Positions 45,143 through 54,176 of a stretch of 64,000 bases of DNA are shown here, piece by piece. The DNA is from Oceanobacillus timonensis (lineage in GTDB: Bacteria > Bacillota > Bacilli > Bacillales > Amphibacillaceae), in the NCBI RefSeq assembly GCF_900166635.1, contig NZ_LT800497.1, positions 844,303 through 908,302 on the forward strand. Reading direction: 5' to 3'. A model generated the notes under the pieces. That model ran no database searches. It was not told where the DNA came from and saw only the letters and a program-made list of their open reading frames with translations. Both the position numbers and the translations under genes were made by a program. Each line of letters starts with the position of its first letter. Position 1 is the stretch's first letter.

Positions 45143-45916
45143 TTGGTTACTGCAATAATGAACCTGGGGTCATTAGCCTTATTGTTTGCAATTGTTTATA
45201 TCATTATCTACTTTGTTCAAAAACGAGGTTCGAAACGTGACAAAGTACTAAATAAAAAGGTTTTCTATGGTTCTTTGATAACGGGACTAGTGCTTACGTT
45301 TTTCGGAAGCGGGTTTTTAACGGAAGATGAAAATGCGGAGAAGGTCGAAACGTTAACCGAGGAAAATGAGGAACTCAACGATGAATTAGAAAGTATTGAC
45401 TCTGATCATGAAACAGCACTTTCCGAATTAGAACAACAACATGAGGAAGAAATAGCTGATTTAACCGCAGAAATAGAAGAATCCTCCGGTAACCTGGAAG
45501 AATACGAAGAACAGATAGCGGAATTGGAAGAGGAAAATGAGCAAATTGATTCGTTGAATGATGAAATTGATGAGTTATCCGCAGAGAATGATTCCTTAAA
45601 TGATACAATAAGTGATTTGGAATCAGATCTTGCGAGTGCAGAATCTAATACTGCCACTGCAAGTAGCAGCAGCTCCTCTGATTCAAGTTCTGGGTCTAGT
45701 TCTGAATCAAGCACCAGCAGTGACTCTGGATCTGAATCGAGTACGAGTAACGGGTCAGAGTCTGATTCGAGTTCAAGTGAATCGTCCTCTGGTTCCAGTG
45801 TGTATTATAAGAATTGTACCGAAGCGAGAGAAGCTGGTGCAGCACCAGTACATGAAGGAGACCCTGGATATGCGTCTCATTTAGACCGTGATGGAGATGG
45901 TATTGGGTGTGAGTGA
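45143..45916 (+). CDS. Membrane-anchored coiled-coil protein with C-terminal Excalibur domain
   Basis: 257 residues from TTG 45143 (GGGGAG 9 bases before). Two N-terminal hydrophobic segments (LGSLALLFAIVYIIIYFV and VFYGSLITGLVLTFFGSGFL) are followed by an acidic heptad coiled coil (about 60-170, rich in EEL/EI/EEN), a Ser-rich linker, and a C-terminal Excalibur domain YYKNCTEAREAGAAPVHEGD ... DRDGDGIGCE with the DxDxDGxxCE calcium loop. The domain usually sits outside the cell. The Ser/Gly linker suggests a flexible stalk through the wall. Function unknown; a surface or wall-associated role is likely. Confidence 0.72.
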   Translation: MVTAIMNLGSLALLFAIVYIIIYFVQKRGSKRDKVLNKKVFYGSLITGLVLTFFGSGFLTEDENAEKVETLTEENEELNDELESIDSDHETALSELEQQHEEEIADLTAEIEESSGNLEEYEEQIAELEEENEQIDSLNDEIDELSAENDSLNDTISDLESDLASAESNTATASSSSSSDSSSGSSSESSTSSDSGSESSTSNGSESDSSSSESSSGSSVYYKNCTEAREAGAAPVHEGDPGYASHLDRDGDGIGCE

Positions 45917-46030
45917 TTTAGTAGATGATAGAGTGAACTTGAAGCGTAAAGAATATGATGCTTTGAATTATCATTGTAACTATATTGCAAAAGCTGATTA
46001 ATGCTTTTACAACAGTAGAATATGTATATA

Positions 46031-46101
46031 AAAAAGAAGGAACTGTTACAAAATGTATGATACGCATAATTGGAACAATACCTTCTTTTTGTATTTACTG
46101 G
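46031..46101. repeat. Hairpin repeat / terminator, second copy
   Basis: AAAAAGAAGGAACTGTT (46031-46047) pairs with AACAATACCTTCTTTTT (46074-46090) with two mismatches. The whole of 46033-46101 aligns with 8311-8379 base for base without gaps, including the loop and the trailing TTTTTGTATT, which a chance terminator would not share. It sits between convergent genes and likely also ends transcription. Confidence 0.6.
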
Positions 46102-46132
46102 TATATTTATAAAAAAATAACCTTTTAAATTA

Positions 46133-46804
46133 TCAATCCTCAATAAATCTTCTTGTAATGTCCTTTGGTCGAGTAATTGCACCGCCAACAACACTTGCAT
46201 AAGCACCCAAATCCAGGCAACGTTTAAACATCTCTGGAGTGATGACGTTCCCCTCTGCAATAACAGGAATTTGGACTGTCTCTAATACGTCTTTTAAAAA
46301 TTGAAAATCACGATGATAAAGTTTTTCCCCACTTGTTTCCTCTGTATACCCATGAAGCGTAGTAGAAATACAGTCAAATCCTAAATTCTCAGCTACCTTG
46401 GCATCCTCTAGTGTAGCGATATCTGCCATGATTTCCACATTGCTGTTCTGCCTGCGAATGTAATCTACTAATTCGCCGAGCTCTATATTATTTGGCCGTT
46501 TTCTTGCTGTGGCGTCGAGCGCAATCATTTCACAGCCGCTTTCTAACAGTTCATCGATTTCTTTATATGTGGCAGTAATAAAAACAGGGCTGTCAGGATA
46601 ATCTCTTTTAACAATGCCAACAACTGGTAAATTTACTTCCTTTTTAATTGCTAAAATATCTTCTTTGGTATTGGCTCGGATGCCGGCAGCACCGCCTTCT
46701 TTAGCTGCTAATGCCATTTTAGACATTATAAAAGAGCTGTGCAGCGGTTCATCAGGTAATGCCTGACAGGAAACAATCAAAGCTTTTTCCACTTTTTCTA
46801 GCAT
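46133..46804 (-). CDS. nanE: N-acetylmannosamine-6-phosphate 2-epimerase
   Basis: 223-residue barrel enzyme converting ManNAc-6-P to GlcNAc-6-P. Family text is present: [15 protein letters not shown] at the start, [35 protein letters not shown] (catalytic Lys region), [12 protein letters not shown], and VVGGAITRP near the end. ATG 46804 is 1 base after the kinase stop and has AAGGAGGA before it; the longer frame to 46855 is inside the kinase gene. It follows NanK in the sialic-acid degradation order NanA, NanK, NanE. Confidence 0.92.
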   Translation of the reverse strand: MLEKVEKALIVSCQALPDEPLHSSFIMSKMALAAKEGGAAGIRANTKEDILAIKKEVNLPVVGIVKRDYPDSPVFITATYKEIDELLESGCEMIALDATARKRPNNIELGELVDYIRRQNSNVEIMADIATLEDAKVAENLGFDCISTTLHGYTEETSGEKLYHRDFQFLKDVLETVQIPVIAEGNVITPEMFKRCLDLGAYASVVGGAITRPKDITRRFIED

Positions 46805-46805
46805 A

Positions 46806-47681
46806 TTATAAATCCTCCTTAAAAAATGGGAAAACTGCTCCATATAAAGCAGCATCGTTATAAAGTTGTGCTATTTTTAATTCTGTATTTAAAAAGTTAG
46901 CTGGTAAAAATGTATTTAGTTGTTTTTTTATGAGGTCGAGCAGATAATCACCTTGTCTGGAAATTCCTCCGCCAATTAGAATAATCGCAGGGTCTTTCAT
47001 AAGAATGATTTGGGCTAATCCTTTTGCTATTTCTGCAGCCCATTGGCAGATTGTATCGTAGCAATCCTTGTCACCGGAACGTGCAAGTTCAAAAGCTTTT
47101 TCAGCATGAAACGTGTTTCCGAGCTTTTGTTTTAATGCATGATTCAGTGCAGAAGTGGAGGCTCTTGCCTCATAATTTAGCTTTGTTTCCGGGTCATATA
47201 AAAGATAGCCAATAGAGTCAGCTTTTAAATGAGCTCCATCTATGATTTGCTGGTTATCGTAATGAGCGCCTCCGATACCAGTCCCAAGTGTTAAACAATA
47301 TACGTTATCCGCTCCTTGGGCCGCACCTTTCCAAACTTCCCCCAGCATGGCTGCATTCACATCATTTTCAACATGTACGGGCAGTTTAAATTTTTTAGTC
47401 AATCTTTTTTTAAAAGCTGTGCCCGTATAATTGGGGATAGTTGGCCCAGCATAGATGATTTCTCCTTTATTTCTGTCCACAATTCCAGCTGTACTGATGC
47501 CAATTCCGGAAATCGAACCGTTATGCATTTGGTCCGTGATAATGGCTTCAACCTGGTGATAAATCGCATCGTCTATATTTTCTTTTGTCTCCACCTTGTG
47601 TTGAAATTGGAAGACGTGATTCGCGTCCAACACGCTGTATTTTATGAAAGTGCCTCCAATATCTATCGATACATAATTCAC
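46806..47681 (-). CDS. nanK: ROK-family kinase, probable N-acetylmannosamine kinase
   Basis: 291-residue sugar kinase opening with the phosphate loop [13 protein letters not shown], then GISTAGIVD, the substrate/base [11 protein letters not shown], and TLGTGIGGA. The classic ROK zinc motif CxCGxxGCxE is missing, as in some Gram-positive ROK kinases. It would phosphorylate ManNAc at C6 using ATP. It is coupled to nanE and 10 bases from the regulator gene upstream. The assignment to ManNAc rests on the nanE/nanA context. Confidence 0.85.
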   Translation of the reverse strand: MNYVSIDIGGTFIKYSVLDANHVFQFQHKVETKENIDDAIYHQVEAIITDQMHNGSISGIGISTAGIVDRNKGEIIYAGPTIPNYTGTAFKKRLTKKFKLPVHVENDVNAAMLGEVWKGAAQGADNVYCLTLGTGIGGAHYDNQQIIDGAHLKADSIGYLLYDPETKLNYEARASTSALNHALKQKLGNTFHAEKAFELARSGDKDCYDTICQWAAEIAKGLAQIILMKDPAIILIGGGISRQGDYLLDLIKKQLNTFLPANFLNTELKIAQLYNDAALYGAVFPFFKEDL

Positions 47682-47691
47682 CTTCCACCAC

Positions 47692-48369
47692 CTATGCTTT
47701 CTTTGTATTATTTATGTGAGCCGTTAAGAGACTTTTAGCTCCTTGCACGTCCTTTTTAATGAGCATATCTACCATTTTTTCGTGTTCATCATTTATTTTT
47801 TGAAATTCTTGATAGGAGATATCAATACGTGATGCTGATTCAAAAAAGTAGCTGGTGATCATATTGGTCATTTGTATGAACAAAATATTATTCGTTGCTT
47901 CTAACAGCTGTTTATGGAAGTTCATGTCTGCTTCTATAAACGCCTCTTTCGTTACAGCTTCTCTATATTTTAAGATGGATTCTTTCAGTTTCAGAAGATC
48001 TGCAGTGTTTTCATTTTTTATGATTTCCTCCATGGCGCTGGATTCAAAGATCACGCGCAAGCTTTGAATATCTTTTAGATTGCCGCCATTCACCTGCCAC
48101 AGGAAAAAGAAACTATCGAGTAATTTCTCAATATTCGATTCATTTAAAACAGCACCTTGTCCTTGCCGGACTCTGACAACACCTGTATTTTCCAAATAAC
48201 TTAACGCTTCCCTGATAACAGAACGACTCACCCCAAATATCTCCATAAACTTTCTTTCTGCAGGTAGCCTGTCGCCTGCTCTTAAATTGTTGTCGATAAT
48301 GTATTGTTTTACTTCTTGAATGATTGTTTGTTTTAAGGATTTTCTTTCCGATGCATTAATTGGTTCCAT
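47692..48369 (-). CDS. FadR-subfamily regulator (downstream of the tandem pair)
   Basis: 225-residue GntR/FadR protein: winged helix (IIQEVKQYIIDNNLRAGDRLPAERKFMEIFGVSRSVIREAL) and an FCD domain with FHKQLLEATNN. It overlaps the upstream FadR gene by 14 bases, so the two are translationally linked. It is likely a regulator of the nan genes with a sialic acid or amino-sugar phosphate as ligand. Two similar repressors in one operon may form heterodimers or answer to different ligands. Confidence 0.85.
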   Translation of the reverse strand: MEPINASERKSLKQTIIQEVKQYIIDNNLRAGDRLPAERKFMEIFGVSRSVIREALSYLENTGVVRVRQGQGAVLNESNIEKLLDSFFFLWQVNGGNLKDIQSLRVIFESSAMEEIIKNENTADLLKLKESILKYREAVTKEAFIEADMNFHKQLLEATNNILFIQMTNMITSYFFESASRIDISYQEFQKINDEHEKMVDMLIKKDVQGAKSLLTAHINNTKKA

Positions 48370-49063
48370 TTTCTTTTAACCCTTCCATTTCATAAATATA
48401 GTCAAAGATAGGTTCAAAATGTGCAGACATCATTTTGTGGCTGTATTCTAAGTTATTGTCTTTAAGGCCTGTCAGTATCTCATTATGTTCCTGATAAGAT
48501 GCTAACAAATCCTCCTGACTTTGCATTAAGTCAATTTTTACAAGTGAAAAATACTCTTGTATGACCTCTGTGAAATTATAAAATGTTTTGTTATCTGCTT
48601 CTCGAATAATATGTTGATGGAAAAGCTGATCGTATTTTTTGGTATCCTGATGATGGGTAATAGCCTCGTAGTATTCTTGATTCAGGTTTTCCAGATAATC
48701 GAAATCGACCTCTACATTTTTTTCGATAATCAGTCGTAAAGCGCCCAGCTCCAAAATTTTTCTGATCTCAACCAGCTCTCTAATTTTTACTCCGTGTGTT
48801 TCATAATGATGTTTGAGAATGGATTTAATGGAACGGAAATCAGCGTCCCCGACAAAAACCCCGCCGCCGGGTTTGATTGTTAAGATGCCAATAGATTCTA
48901 ATGATCTTAATGACTCTCTTACTACTGTCCTGCTTACTTGCAGTTTGGCAGTAAGTTCTTTTTCCGTTGGCAGTTTATCATTTTCTTTTAATTTATTTTC
49001 AAGAATATATGTTTTAATCCGATCCATTGCTATTTCTACTAATGATGTTTTTTGAATTGCCAT
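48356..49063 (-). CDS. FadR-subfamily regulator (first of the tandem pair)
   Basis: 235-residue GntR/FadR protein: winged helix (RIKTYILENKLKENDKLPTEKELTAKLQVSRTVVRESLRSL) and an FCD domain (LFHQHIIREADNKTFYNF). AGGAGTGG precedes ATG 49063. It leads a four-gene minus-strand operon and is divergent from nanA, whose promoter region carries a matching palindrome (49281-49291). It shares less than half its residues by eye with the downstream paralogue, so the duplication is old or the two came separately. Confidence 0.86.
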   Translation of the reverse strand: MAIQKTSLVEIAMDRIKTYILENKLKENDKLPTEKELTAKLQVSRTVVRESLRSLESIGILTIKPGGGVFVGDADFRSIKSILKHHYETHGVKIRELVEIRKILELGALRLIIEKNVEVDFDYLENLNQEYYEAITHHQDTKKYDQLFHQHIIREADNKTFYNFTEVIQEYFSLVKIDLMQSQEDLLASYQEHNEILTGLKDNNLEYSHKMMSAHFEPIFDYIYEMEGLKENGTN

Positions 49064-49237
49064 CTACACCACTCCTATTAAAATAATCATAACATATAAG
49101 GAAGCCGTGTAAGCAGAAGGCAAAAAAGAAGCTCTTAATTATTTTTGCATCCAAAAGAATAATCTTTCCAACCGACTTATTACCAAGAATTTAAAATGTA
49201 AAACGCATACAGGAATCGAAATTTACTAAAAATTATC

Positions 49238-49266
49238 TTGACATTTCAGGTAGCACCTTCTATGAT
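49238..49266 (+). promoter_or_regulatory. Sigma-A promoter of nanA
   Basis: TTGACA (49238-49243) and TATGAT (49261-49266) are separated by exactly 17 bases, a near-consensus vegetative promoter. Transcription would begin near 49273, just before the palindromic operator. Confidence 0.75.
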
Positions 49267-49280
49267 AAACATATTAAAAT

Positions 49281-49291
49281 TGGTCTGACCA
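49281..49291. promoter_or_regulatory. FadR-type operator downstream of the nanA promoter
   Basis: TGGTCTGACCA is a perfect inverted repeat and fits the FadR-subfamily pattern TNGTNNNACNA. It lies about 15-25 bases after the -10 box, so a bound repressor would block early transcription. The reader is presumably one or both of the tandem FadR proteins next door. Confidence 0.7.
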
Positions 49292-49341
49292 TATTATATA
49301 TATTGAGTTTATTTATTTCAACTACTTTGGAGGTTTTTAGG

Positions 49342-50211
49342 ATGAAAGGTATTTTCTCAGCGTTATTGGTTCCTTTTGATGAAGAAGGAAAGGTAAAGGA
49401 AAATGGTTTACGGGAAATTGTAAGACAGAATATAGATGAGCAGGAAGTCGATGGATTATATGTAAATGGGAGCTCTGGGGAAAACTTCATGTTATCGCTG
49501 GAACAAAAAAAGTTTATTTTCAAAACTGTAAAAGAAGAAGCGAAATCAGATGTAATGTTAATTGCGCAGGTTGGTTCTATTAATTTAGATGAAGCTGTAG
49601 AACTGGGACAATACGCTACGGATCTAGGTTATGACAGTCTATCTGCTGTTACGCCGTTTTATTATCCATTTAGTTTTGAAGAAATAAAAGCTTATTATGA
49701 AACAATTATTGAAAAAACGAACAATAATATGATTATTTATGCTATTCCAGCTTTGACTGGTGTAGGCATTACGACTGATCAATTTGAAGAATTGTTTCAA
49801 CATGAAAAAGTAATCGGGGTCAAATTTACAGATAGCAACTTATTTTTGTTGGAAAGACTTCGAAACAAGTTTCCCAATAAGCTAATTTATTCTGGTTTTG
49901 ATGAAATGTTAATTTACGGAGCAATTTCTGGAGTAGATGGAGCGATTGGAAGTACATTTAATGTTAATGGTAAACGGGCAAAGCAGATATTACACCTCTG
50001 TCAACAGGGCAATGTTTCTGATGCTTATGAGGTTCAGCATACTACCAATGATTTGATTGAAAAAGTTCTTGAATTAGGAATTTATCAGACGTTAAAAGAA
50101 ATTTTAAAGGTAAAAGGGATCGATGCAGGGACTACGAAGAAACCAATGAAAGCTTTTGATGAATCAAAGCGTGAGGAAGTAGTTGCATTAGTAGAGCAAT
50201 TTCAATTGTAG
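49342..50211 (+). CDS. nanA: N-acetylneuraminate lyase
   Basis: 289-residue class I aldolase of the DapA/NanA family. The phosphate/carboxylate loop is [10 protein letters not shown] (40-49), the catalytic Tyr in IYAIPALTG (Y133), and the Schiff-base Lys in GVKFTDSN (K161). It splits N-acetylneuraminate into ManNAc and pyruvate. ATG 49342 is chosen because GGAGGTTTTTAGG stands before it. Divergent nanK/nanE and the downstream SSS sialate carrier support the assignment over dihydrodipicolinate synthase. Confidence 0.9.
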   Translation: MKGIFSALLVPFDEEGKVKENGLREIVRQNIDEQEVDGLYVNGSSGENFMLSLEQKKFIFKTVKEEAKSDVMLIAQVGSINLDEAVELGQYATDLGYDSLSAVTPFYYPFSFEEIKAYYETIIEKTNNNMIIYAIPALTGVGITTDQFEELFQHEKVIGVKFTDSNLFLLERLRNKFPNKLIYSGFDEMLIYGAISGVDGAIGSTFNVNGKRAKQILHLCQQGNVSDAYEVQHTTNDLIEKVLELGIYQTLKEILKVKGIDAGTTKKPMKAFDESKREEVVALVEQFQL

Positions 50212-50220
50212 GGGTAGGCA

Positions 50221-50245
50221 AAAGCCATTTTTATAATGGCTTTTA
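50221..50245 (+). other. Hairpin between nanA and the transporter gene
   Basis: AAAAGCCATT (50221-50230) and AATGGCTTTT (50236-50245) pair perfectly with a 5-base loop. Only ATATC follows, so it may attenuate, not fully end, transcription into the transporter gene. Confidence 0.5.
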
Positions 50246-50256
50246 TATCTAGTTTA

Positions 50257-50270
50257 GAAAGCGCTTTAGC
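50257..50270 (+). promoter_or_regulatory. cre-like palindrome before the sialate transporter
   Basis: AGAAAGCGCTTTAG has the AAAGCGCTTT core of CcpA boxes but deviates at the outer bases. It lies 44 bases before the transporter start and suits catabolite repression. Confidence 0.4.
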
Positions 50271-50313
50271 AGTAAGTTGACTAAAAATATTTTTGTTATG
50301 GGAGTGAAATAAG

Positions 50314-51831
50314 ATGGATAAAGTAGGGCTTGGAACATTTAACTGGGTGGTAATCATTACATATTTAATTGCGATGTTGGCAGTTGGACTTTATTTTACA
50401 AAAAGAGCTGGTAAAAATACAGATGAATTTTTTACAGCTGGTGGAAAAATACCTGCTTGGGCAGCGGGTTTTAGTATCTATGCTACAACATTAAGCGCGA
50501 TTACGTATATGTCTACACCTGAACAGGCATTTTTGACTGATTGGTCTTATGCAGCGGGAAATCTTGCTATTTTTGCGATTATCCCTATCTTGATCTATTT
50601 TTATATACCGTTTTTTAGAAAATTGAATGTTACAAGTGCTTATGAATATTTAGAAGTAAGGTTTGGCGCATCATTAAGAGTGGCAGGAAGTCTATTATTT
50701 ATTTTATTTCATATTGGTCGTATAGCGATTGTTGTTTATTTGCCTACACTTGCTATTACAGCGGTTTCAGATATAAACCCTATATTGGTAGCTTCCATCA
50801 TTGGTATCTTGTGTATTATATATACCTTCTTAGGAGGTATGGAAGGAGTAATATGGAGCGATGTTATCCAAGGTGTTATTCTCTTGGGGGGAGCTGTCTT
50901 TATCATTGCTATTGGAATAAATTATATAAATGGTGGTCTTTCAACAATTGTCACGGATGCTTTGGAGAATGATAAATTGATAACATCAGGTAATTTTCAG
51001 TTTGGAACGGCAGCTGCTGCCATACCAATCATCTTTTTAGGGTCAATTTTCAATAATTTGCATCAATATACAGCGAGCCAGGATGTTGTCCAGCGCTATC
51101 AGACAACCAAATCTATTAAAGAAACGAACAAATCACTTTGGACTAACGGGATTCTTGCATTAGTCACTATTCCGTTATTTTATGGAATGGGGACAATGTT
51201 GTTCAGTTATTATTCGAATTCAGGTGGTTTGCCTGAAGGAGTAAATACCTCAGCCGTTGTCCCTTATTTTATAGTGACAACGCTTCCGGCAGGCGTAGCA
51301 GGATTATTAATTGCTGCGATATTTGCAGCTGCTCAATCAACGATTTCTTCCAGCTTAAATAGTATTTCAGCTTGTGTAATTACAGATTTTAAACAACGTT
51401 TTTTCGAAAAAGAGAGACGGGGTAATGATGTATTACTTGCAAGGATGATAGTTATTATTGCTGGCATATTGGGAATGACAGCTGCACTATACCTGGTTTC
51501 TACAAATAGGGCAGAAACATGGAACTTATTTTTAGATATAACTGGATTGTTTGGTGTTCCAATTGCTGCTGTTTTTGCATTAGGGATATTAACGAAAAGG
51601 GCAAATACGCCCGGAGTGTTTATTGGTCTAGGAACAGCGGCAGCTGTAGCATATTTTGTTCAAGGTACTGATTTAACACCATTTGCAGTTAGTATGGTTT
51701 CCTTTCTGGTTTCTTTTATTGTCGGTTATCTAGCAAGTTTTGCATTCTCTGATAAAGGAAAAAATATTAAAGGATTAACTATTTACACAAAAGATGATGA
51801 TTATGTTCAACCAGTAAGCAAAGCGCAGTAA
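50314..51831 (+). CDS. nanT: SSS-family sialic acid transporter
   Basis: 505-residue sodium symporter with about 13 membrane segments: GKIPAWAAGFSIYATTLSAITYMSTPEQAF, the FNNLHQYTASQDVVQRYQTTKS loop, and AAIFAAAQSTISSSLNSISACVITD. SSS carriers of this form (SiaT) import sialic acid in several bacteria. It stands 102 bases after nanA on the same strand, so sialate is the likely cargo. It has no small partner gene, unlike the three other SSS genes in this window. Confidence 0.82.
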   Translation: MDKVGLGTFNWVVIITYLIAMLAVGLYFTKRAGKNTDEFFTAGGKIPAWAAGFSIYATTLSAITYMSTPEQAFLTDWSYAAGNLAIFAIIPILIYFYIPFFRKLNVTSAYEYLEVRFGASLRVAGSLLFILFHIGRIAIVVYLPTLAITAVSDINPILVASIIGILCIIYTFLGGMEGVIWSDVIQGVILLGGAVFIIAIGINYINGGLSTIVTDALENDKLITSGNFQFGTAAAAIPIIFLGSIFNNLHQYTASQDVVQRYQTTKSIKETNKSLWTNGILALVTIPLFYGMGTMLFSYYSNSGGLPEGVNTSAVVPYFIVTTLPAGVAGLLIAAIFAAAQSTISSSLNSISACVITDFKQRFFEKERRGNDVLLARMIVIIAGILGMTAALYLVSTNRAETWNLFLDITGLFGVPIAAVFALGILTKRANTPGVFIGLGTAAAVAYFVQGTDLTPFAVSMVSFLVSFIVGYLASFAFSDKGKNIKGLTIYTKDDDYVQPVSKAQ

Positions 51832-51835
51832 TAGG

Positions 51836-51873
51836 AAAACACTTCTGTTCATATTATGGGTGGAAGTGTTTTT
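51836..51873 (+). terminator. Terminator of the nanA-transporter operon
   Basis: AAAACACTTC (51836-51845) pairs perfectly with GAAGTGTTTT (51863-51872) and the T run continues. The 240 bases after it hold no supported gene; a short open stretch ending EDEDFLEELKT at about 52005 may be a gene tail. Confidence 0.75.
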
Positions 51874-52114
51874 GTCGTTAAAATCAGAAGGTAAATAACC
51901 TCTAAAACTTATAAATGAGAAAGATGAAGACATTATATTTTCAACAAGCAGTACTTTTCAATTAATAGGGGGAGAGGATGAAGATTTTCTTGAAGAGTTG
52001 AAAACTTAGCATACCAACCATATTTCAAAAATATAGTTACAAATAATATCTAAGAGTAAGTCTATTGAGATTTCTATGAGTAAACAACCTAAGGGCGGCT
52101 CTATTCCCGCCCAT

Positions 52115-52744
52115 TCACTCAACCAGCGTAGCCTCTACAATATAACGCTCAGGGGCAGCCCCGATAAAATCAAATGGATAACATGTTGTCAGCGTCAATG
52201 TAGGTTCCTCTTTTTCGACGATAACGGTTCGATCATCCGGATCGGTAATCCATGTTTTATTGATTTCATATTCAAAAGTTTCCCCGTCGTAATGAACTTC
52301 CAATGTATCTCCTTCACCTAATTCACCCAATCCGGTAAAAACGGTGTCGCGATGACCCGAGAGAACCGTATGGCCACCTTCACGGTTTGGAACGGTCGTC
52401 CATTCACTTACATACATGCCTACACCTTGTTCAAGAGTGCTCTCATCCGCTCCCCAGTAGGTTGTAAAACGTTTCCCCATGTCCGGAATGTCCAGGGTTG
52501 CTACCTCTGAACCTTCTTTGATATCATAATGAAGTGTTGATGGATCGATTGTTTCTTCCGTTTTTTCCGGCGTTTCCTTCTCCGGGATATCTTTTTCAGG
52601 TGTATCCACAGGCGCTGCTTCTGTCTTATTTTCTGTTTCTGGAATATCCTGAACCGATTTGGTTGCTTGAAAATAATTCCAACCATTGTATGCAACAATA
52701 AGGAAACCGGCTATAAATAAGAGCAGTGATAATTTACGAATCAT
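52115..52744 (-). CDS. Class D sortase
   Basis: 209-residue membrane-anchored transpeptidase. One N-terminal membrane segment (LSLLLFIAGFLIVAYNGW), a Pro/Glu/Thr-rich stalk (about 33-65), then the sortase barrel with His in LSGHRDTVF (H131), Cys in TLTTCYPF (C188) and Arg in APERYIV (R200). The LTTCYPF-type site fits class D (B. subtilis YhcS-like) enzymes, which accept LPDTA/LPDTS signals. Its neighbour upstream in the same operon ends in LPDTA, which makes an enzyme-substrate pair. Confidence 0.88.
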   Translation of the reverse strand: MIRKLSLLLFIAGFLIVAYNGWNYFQATKSVQDIPETENKTEAAPVDTPEKDIPEKETPEKTEETIDPSTLHYDIKEGSEVATLDIPDMGKRFTTYWGADESTLEQGVGMYVSEWTTVPNREGGHTVLSGHRDTVFTGLGELGEGDTLEVHYDGETFEYEINKTWITDPDDRTVIVEKEEPTLTLTTCYPFDFIGAAPERYIVEATLVE

Positions 52745-52801
52745 TCGTCTGTCCCCCTTGCTTAAGAGAAAGGCAGACGAATGACTCGCCTGCCTTACAT
52801 T

Positions 52802-53326
52802 TTATTGACGCTTGCGTAAACCAAGTCCGCCAAGAATCATAGCGCCTAATCCACCTAGCATACCAAGTGGTAGTGCTGTTGCAGTATCTGGTAAATCGCC
52901 GCCATCTTCCTCAGAAGATGTTGTTTCTTCTGCAGCTGCATTATCCTCAGAAGCTGTCGTTTCTTCTTCTGTGGTTGCAGCATCTTCAGAGGAAGTAGTA
53001 TCTTCTTCGGATGTTGCAGCATCTTCAGAAGAACTAGATTCATCCGCTGATGTGTCTTCAGATTCTACCGATTCGTTGGAAGGCTCGGATGCTTCGTTAT
53101 CGCTGGAAGTAGAGTCGCCACCAGGAAGGTTTTCACAAGGGATGCCGTCGTTATCATTATCCAACCTATCCGGATCACTTGGATCAGCATCGTAATGTTC
53201 CTGAGCCTCTTGTTGCGTGTCAAAATCTTCACAGTTCAAGTTGTCCGCAGCAAAAACAGATTGAGCTGTACCGAACATCAAAAGAACGGAAAGAAGGGCA
53301 ACAAACGTTAAACGTGTTCTTTTCAT
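52802..53326 (-). CDS. LPDTA-anchored surface protein with Excalibur domain
   Basis: 174 residues. A signal peptide (LTFVALLSVLLMFGTAQSVFA) leads into an Excalibur-like calcium domain (CEDFDTQQEAQEHYDAD ... DNDNDGIPCENLP). A long Ser/Glu/Asp/Thr-rich repeat region follows (periodic SSEDAA and TTEEE units), then the wall-sorting signal LPDTATALPLGMLGGLGAMI with a basic tail LRKRQ. The class D sortase downstream would link it to peptidoglycan. The acidic repeats and DNDNDG loop suggest a calcium-binding surface polymer. Confidence 0.87.
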   Translation of the reverse strand: MKRTRLTFVALLSVLLMFGTAQSVFAADNLNCEDFDTQQEAQEHYDADPSDPDRLDNDNDGIPCENLPGGDSTSSDNEASEPSNESVESEDTSADESSSSEDAATSEEDTTSSEDAATTEEETTASEDNAAAEETTSSEEDGGDLPDTATALPLGMLGGLGAMILGGLGLRKRQ

Positions 53327-53528
53327 TTTCTCACTCCTCCTATATGTATTTAATCATTTAACAGTTACCATATGATTTAAATATTACTAGTATTTTTTAC
53401 CAAAAGTAACTGTTGTTTTGAATATAACATACTAGTAATATTTTTGTAAAATACGCTTAATATCATGAAACAATCGTACCGTCGATACGTTTGTGTGTAT
53501 TTATATAAAAAGCGTATCAAAATTTTAT

Positions 53529-53554
53529 GTTTATATCTATAACGCAGCGGTAAT
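53529..53554 (+). promoter_or_regulatory. Candidate sigma-B promoter for the CsbD-like gene
   Basis: GTTTAT (53529-53534) and GGTAAT (53549-53554) are 14 bases apart, near the sigma-B pattern GTTTAA-N12-14-GGGWAW. CsbD is a known sigma-B target in B. subtilis, which supports the call. Confidence 0.45.
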
Positions 53555-53614
53555 CTATTAATATAAAATAAAATAAAGCACAATCATTTTTTAATCACAA
53601 GGAGGTTAATCAAC

Positions 53615-53821
53615 ATGAGTGACGGTTTTAAAGATAAAATGAGAGGTGCAGGAGATAAAGTAAAAGGAGAAGCAAAAGAAGCATTTGGCAAAATAACAGA
53701 TGACAAGAAAAAACAAGCAGAAGGAAAGGCGGACAAAGCCAAAGGTGCAGCCAAAGACACAAAAGGCGATGTGAAAGATACGCTGAATCATTCTGATGAA
53801 CAAAATGATAGAGAAAGATAA
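53615..53821 (+). CDS. CsbD-family stress protein
   Basis: 68-residue highly charged protein with no Cys or membrane segment. It has the repeating KDKMRGAGDKVKGEAKEAFG and QAEGKADKAKGAAKDTKGDV pattern of CsbD, an abundant cytoplasmic general-stress protein of unknown mechanism. The start follows AAGGAGG. A terminator comes after it, so it is a single-gene unit. Confidence 0.85.
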   Translation: MSDGFKDKMRGAGDKVKGEAKEAFGKITDDKKKQAEGKADKAKGAAKDTKGDVKDTLNHSDEQNDRER

Positions 53822-53884
53822 GGCTATGTACTGCGCTTGGTTTCATCCTTGTCGAGTATGATGTGATACTGAAATATAAAAATA

Positions 53885-53927
53885 AAAATAACCTGATACC
53901 GATATTCCAACGGTGTCAGGTTATTTT
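53885..53927. terminator. Bidirectional terminator after the CsbD-like gene
   Basis: AAAATAACCTGATACC (53885-53900) pairs with GGTGTCAGGTTATTTT (53912-53927) with one mismatch and is flanked by T and A runs on both sides. It serves the convergent HAD gene too. Between it and 54176 I see no gene. Confidence 0.78.
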
Positions 53928-54176
53928 TATTTTCTCTTGGTAACTAGCTTTATGCTAACAATGAACAGTTTGAAATGTAACGATTTGTCTTGGTTATATC
54001 GATGATTATTGATAAAATCGATAAAATTTTAAAAATGGGAGTGCTATGGAATCATGTAAACACGCTTAAGAATCACTATACAAAATCTTTATCTTGAGGG
54101 GGATTTGCATCTCTTTCCTAAAGTTTACACTCATACCAAATATAGAGCTGTAAAGTAAAAGAAGCATTTTATTAAA

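Noticed and set aside
52812..53195. 127-codon plus frame opposite the LPDTA protein, rich in Ser and Val
   Set aside because: It is the complement of the Ser/Glu repeat region, where repetitive codons keep the other strand open. The minus-strand gene has signal peptide, domain and sorting signal.
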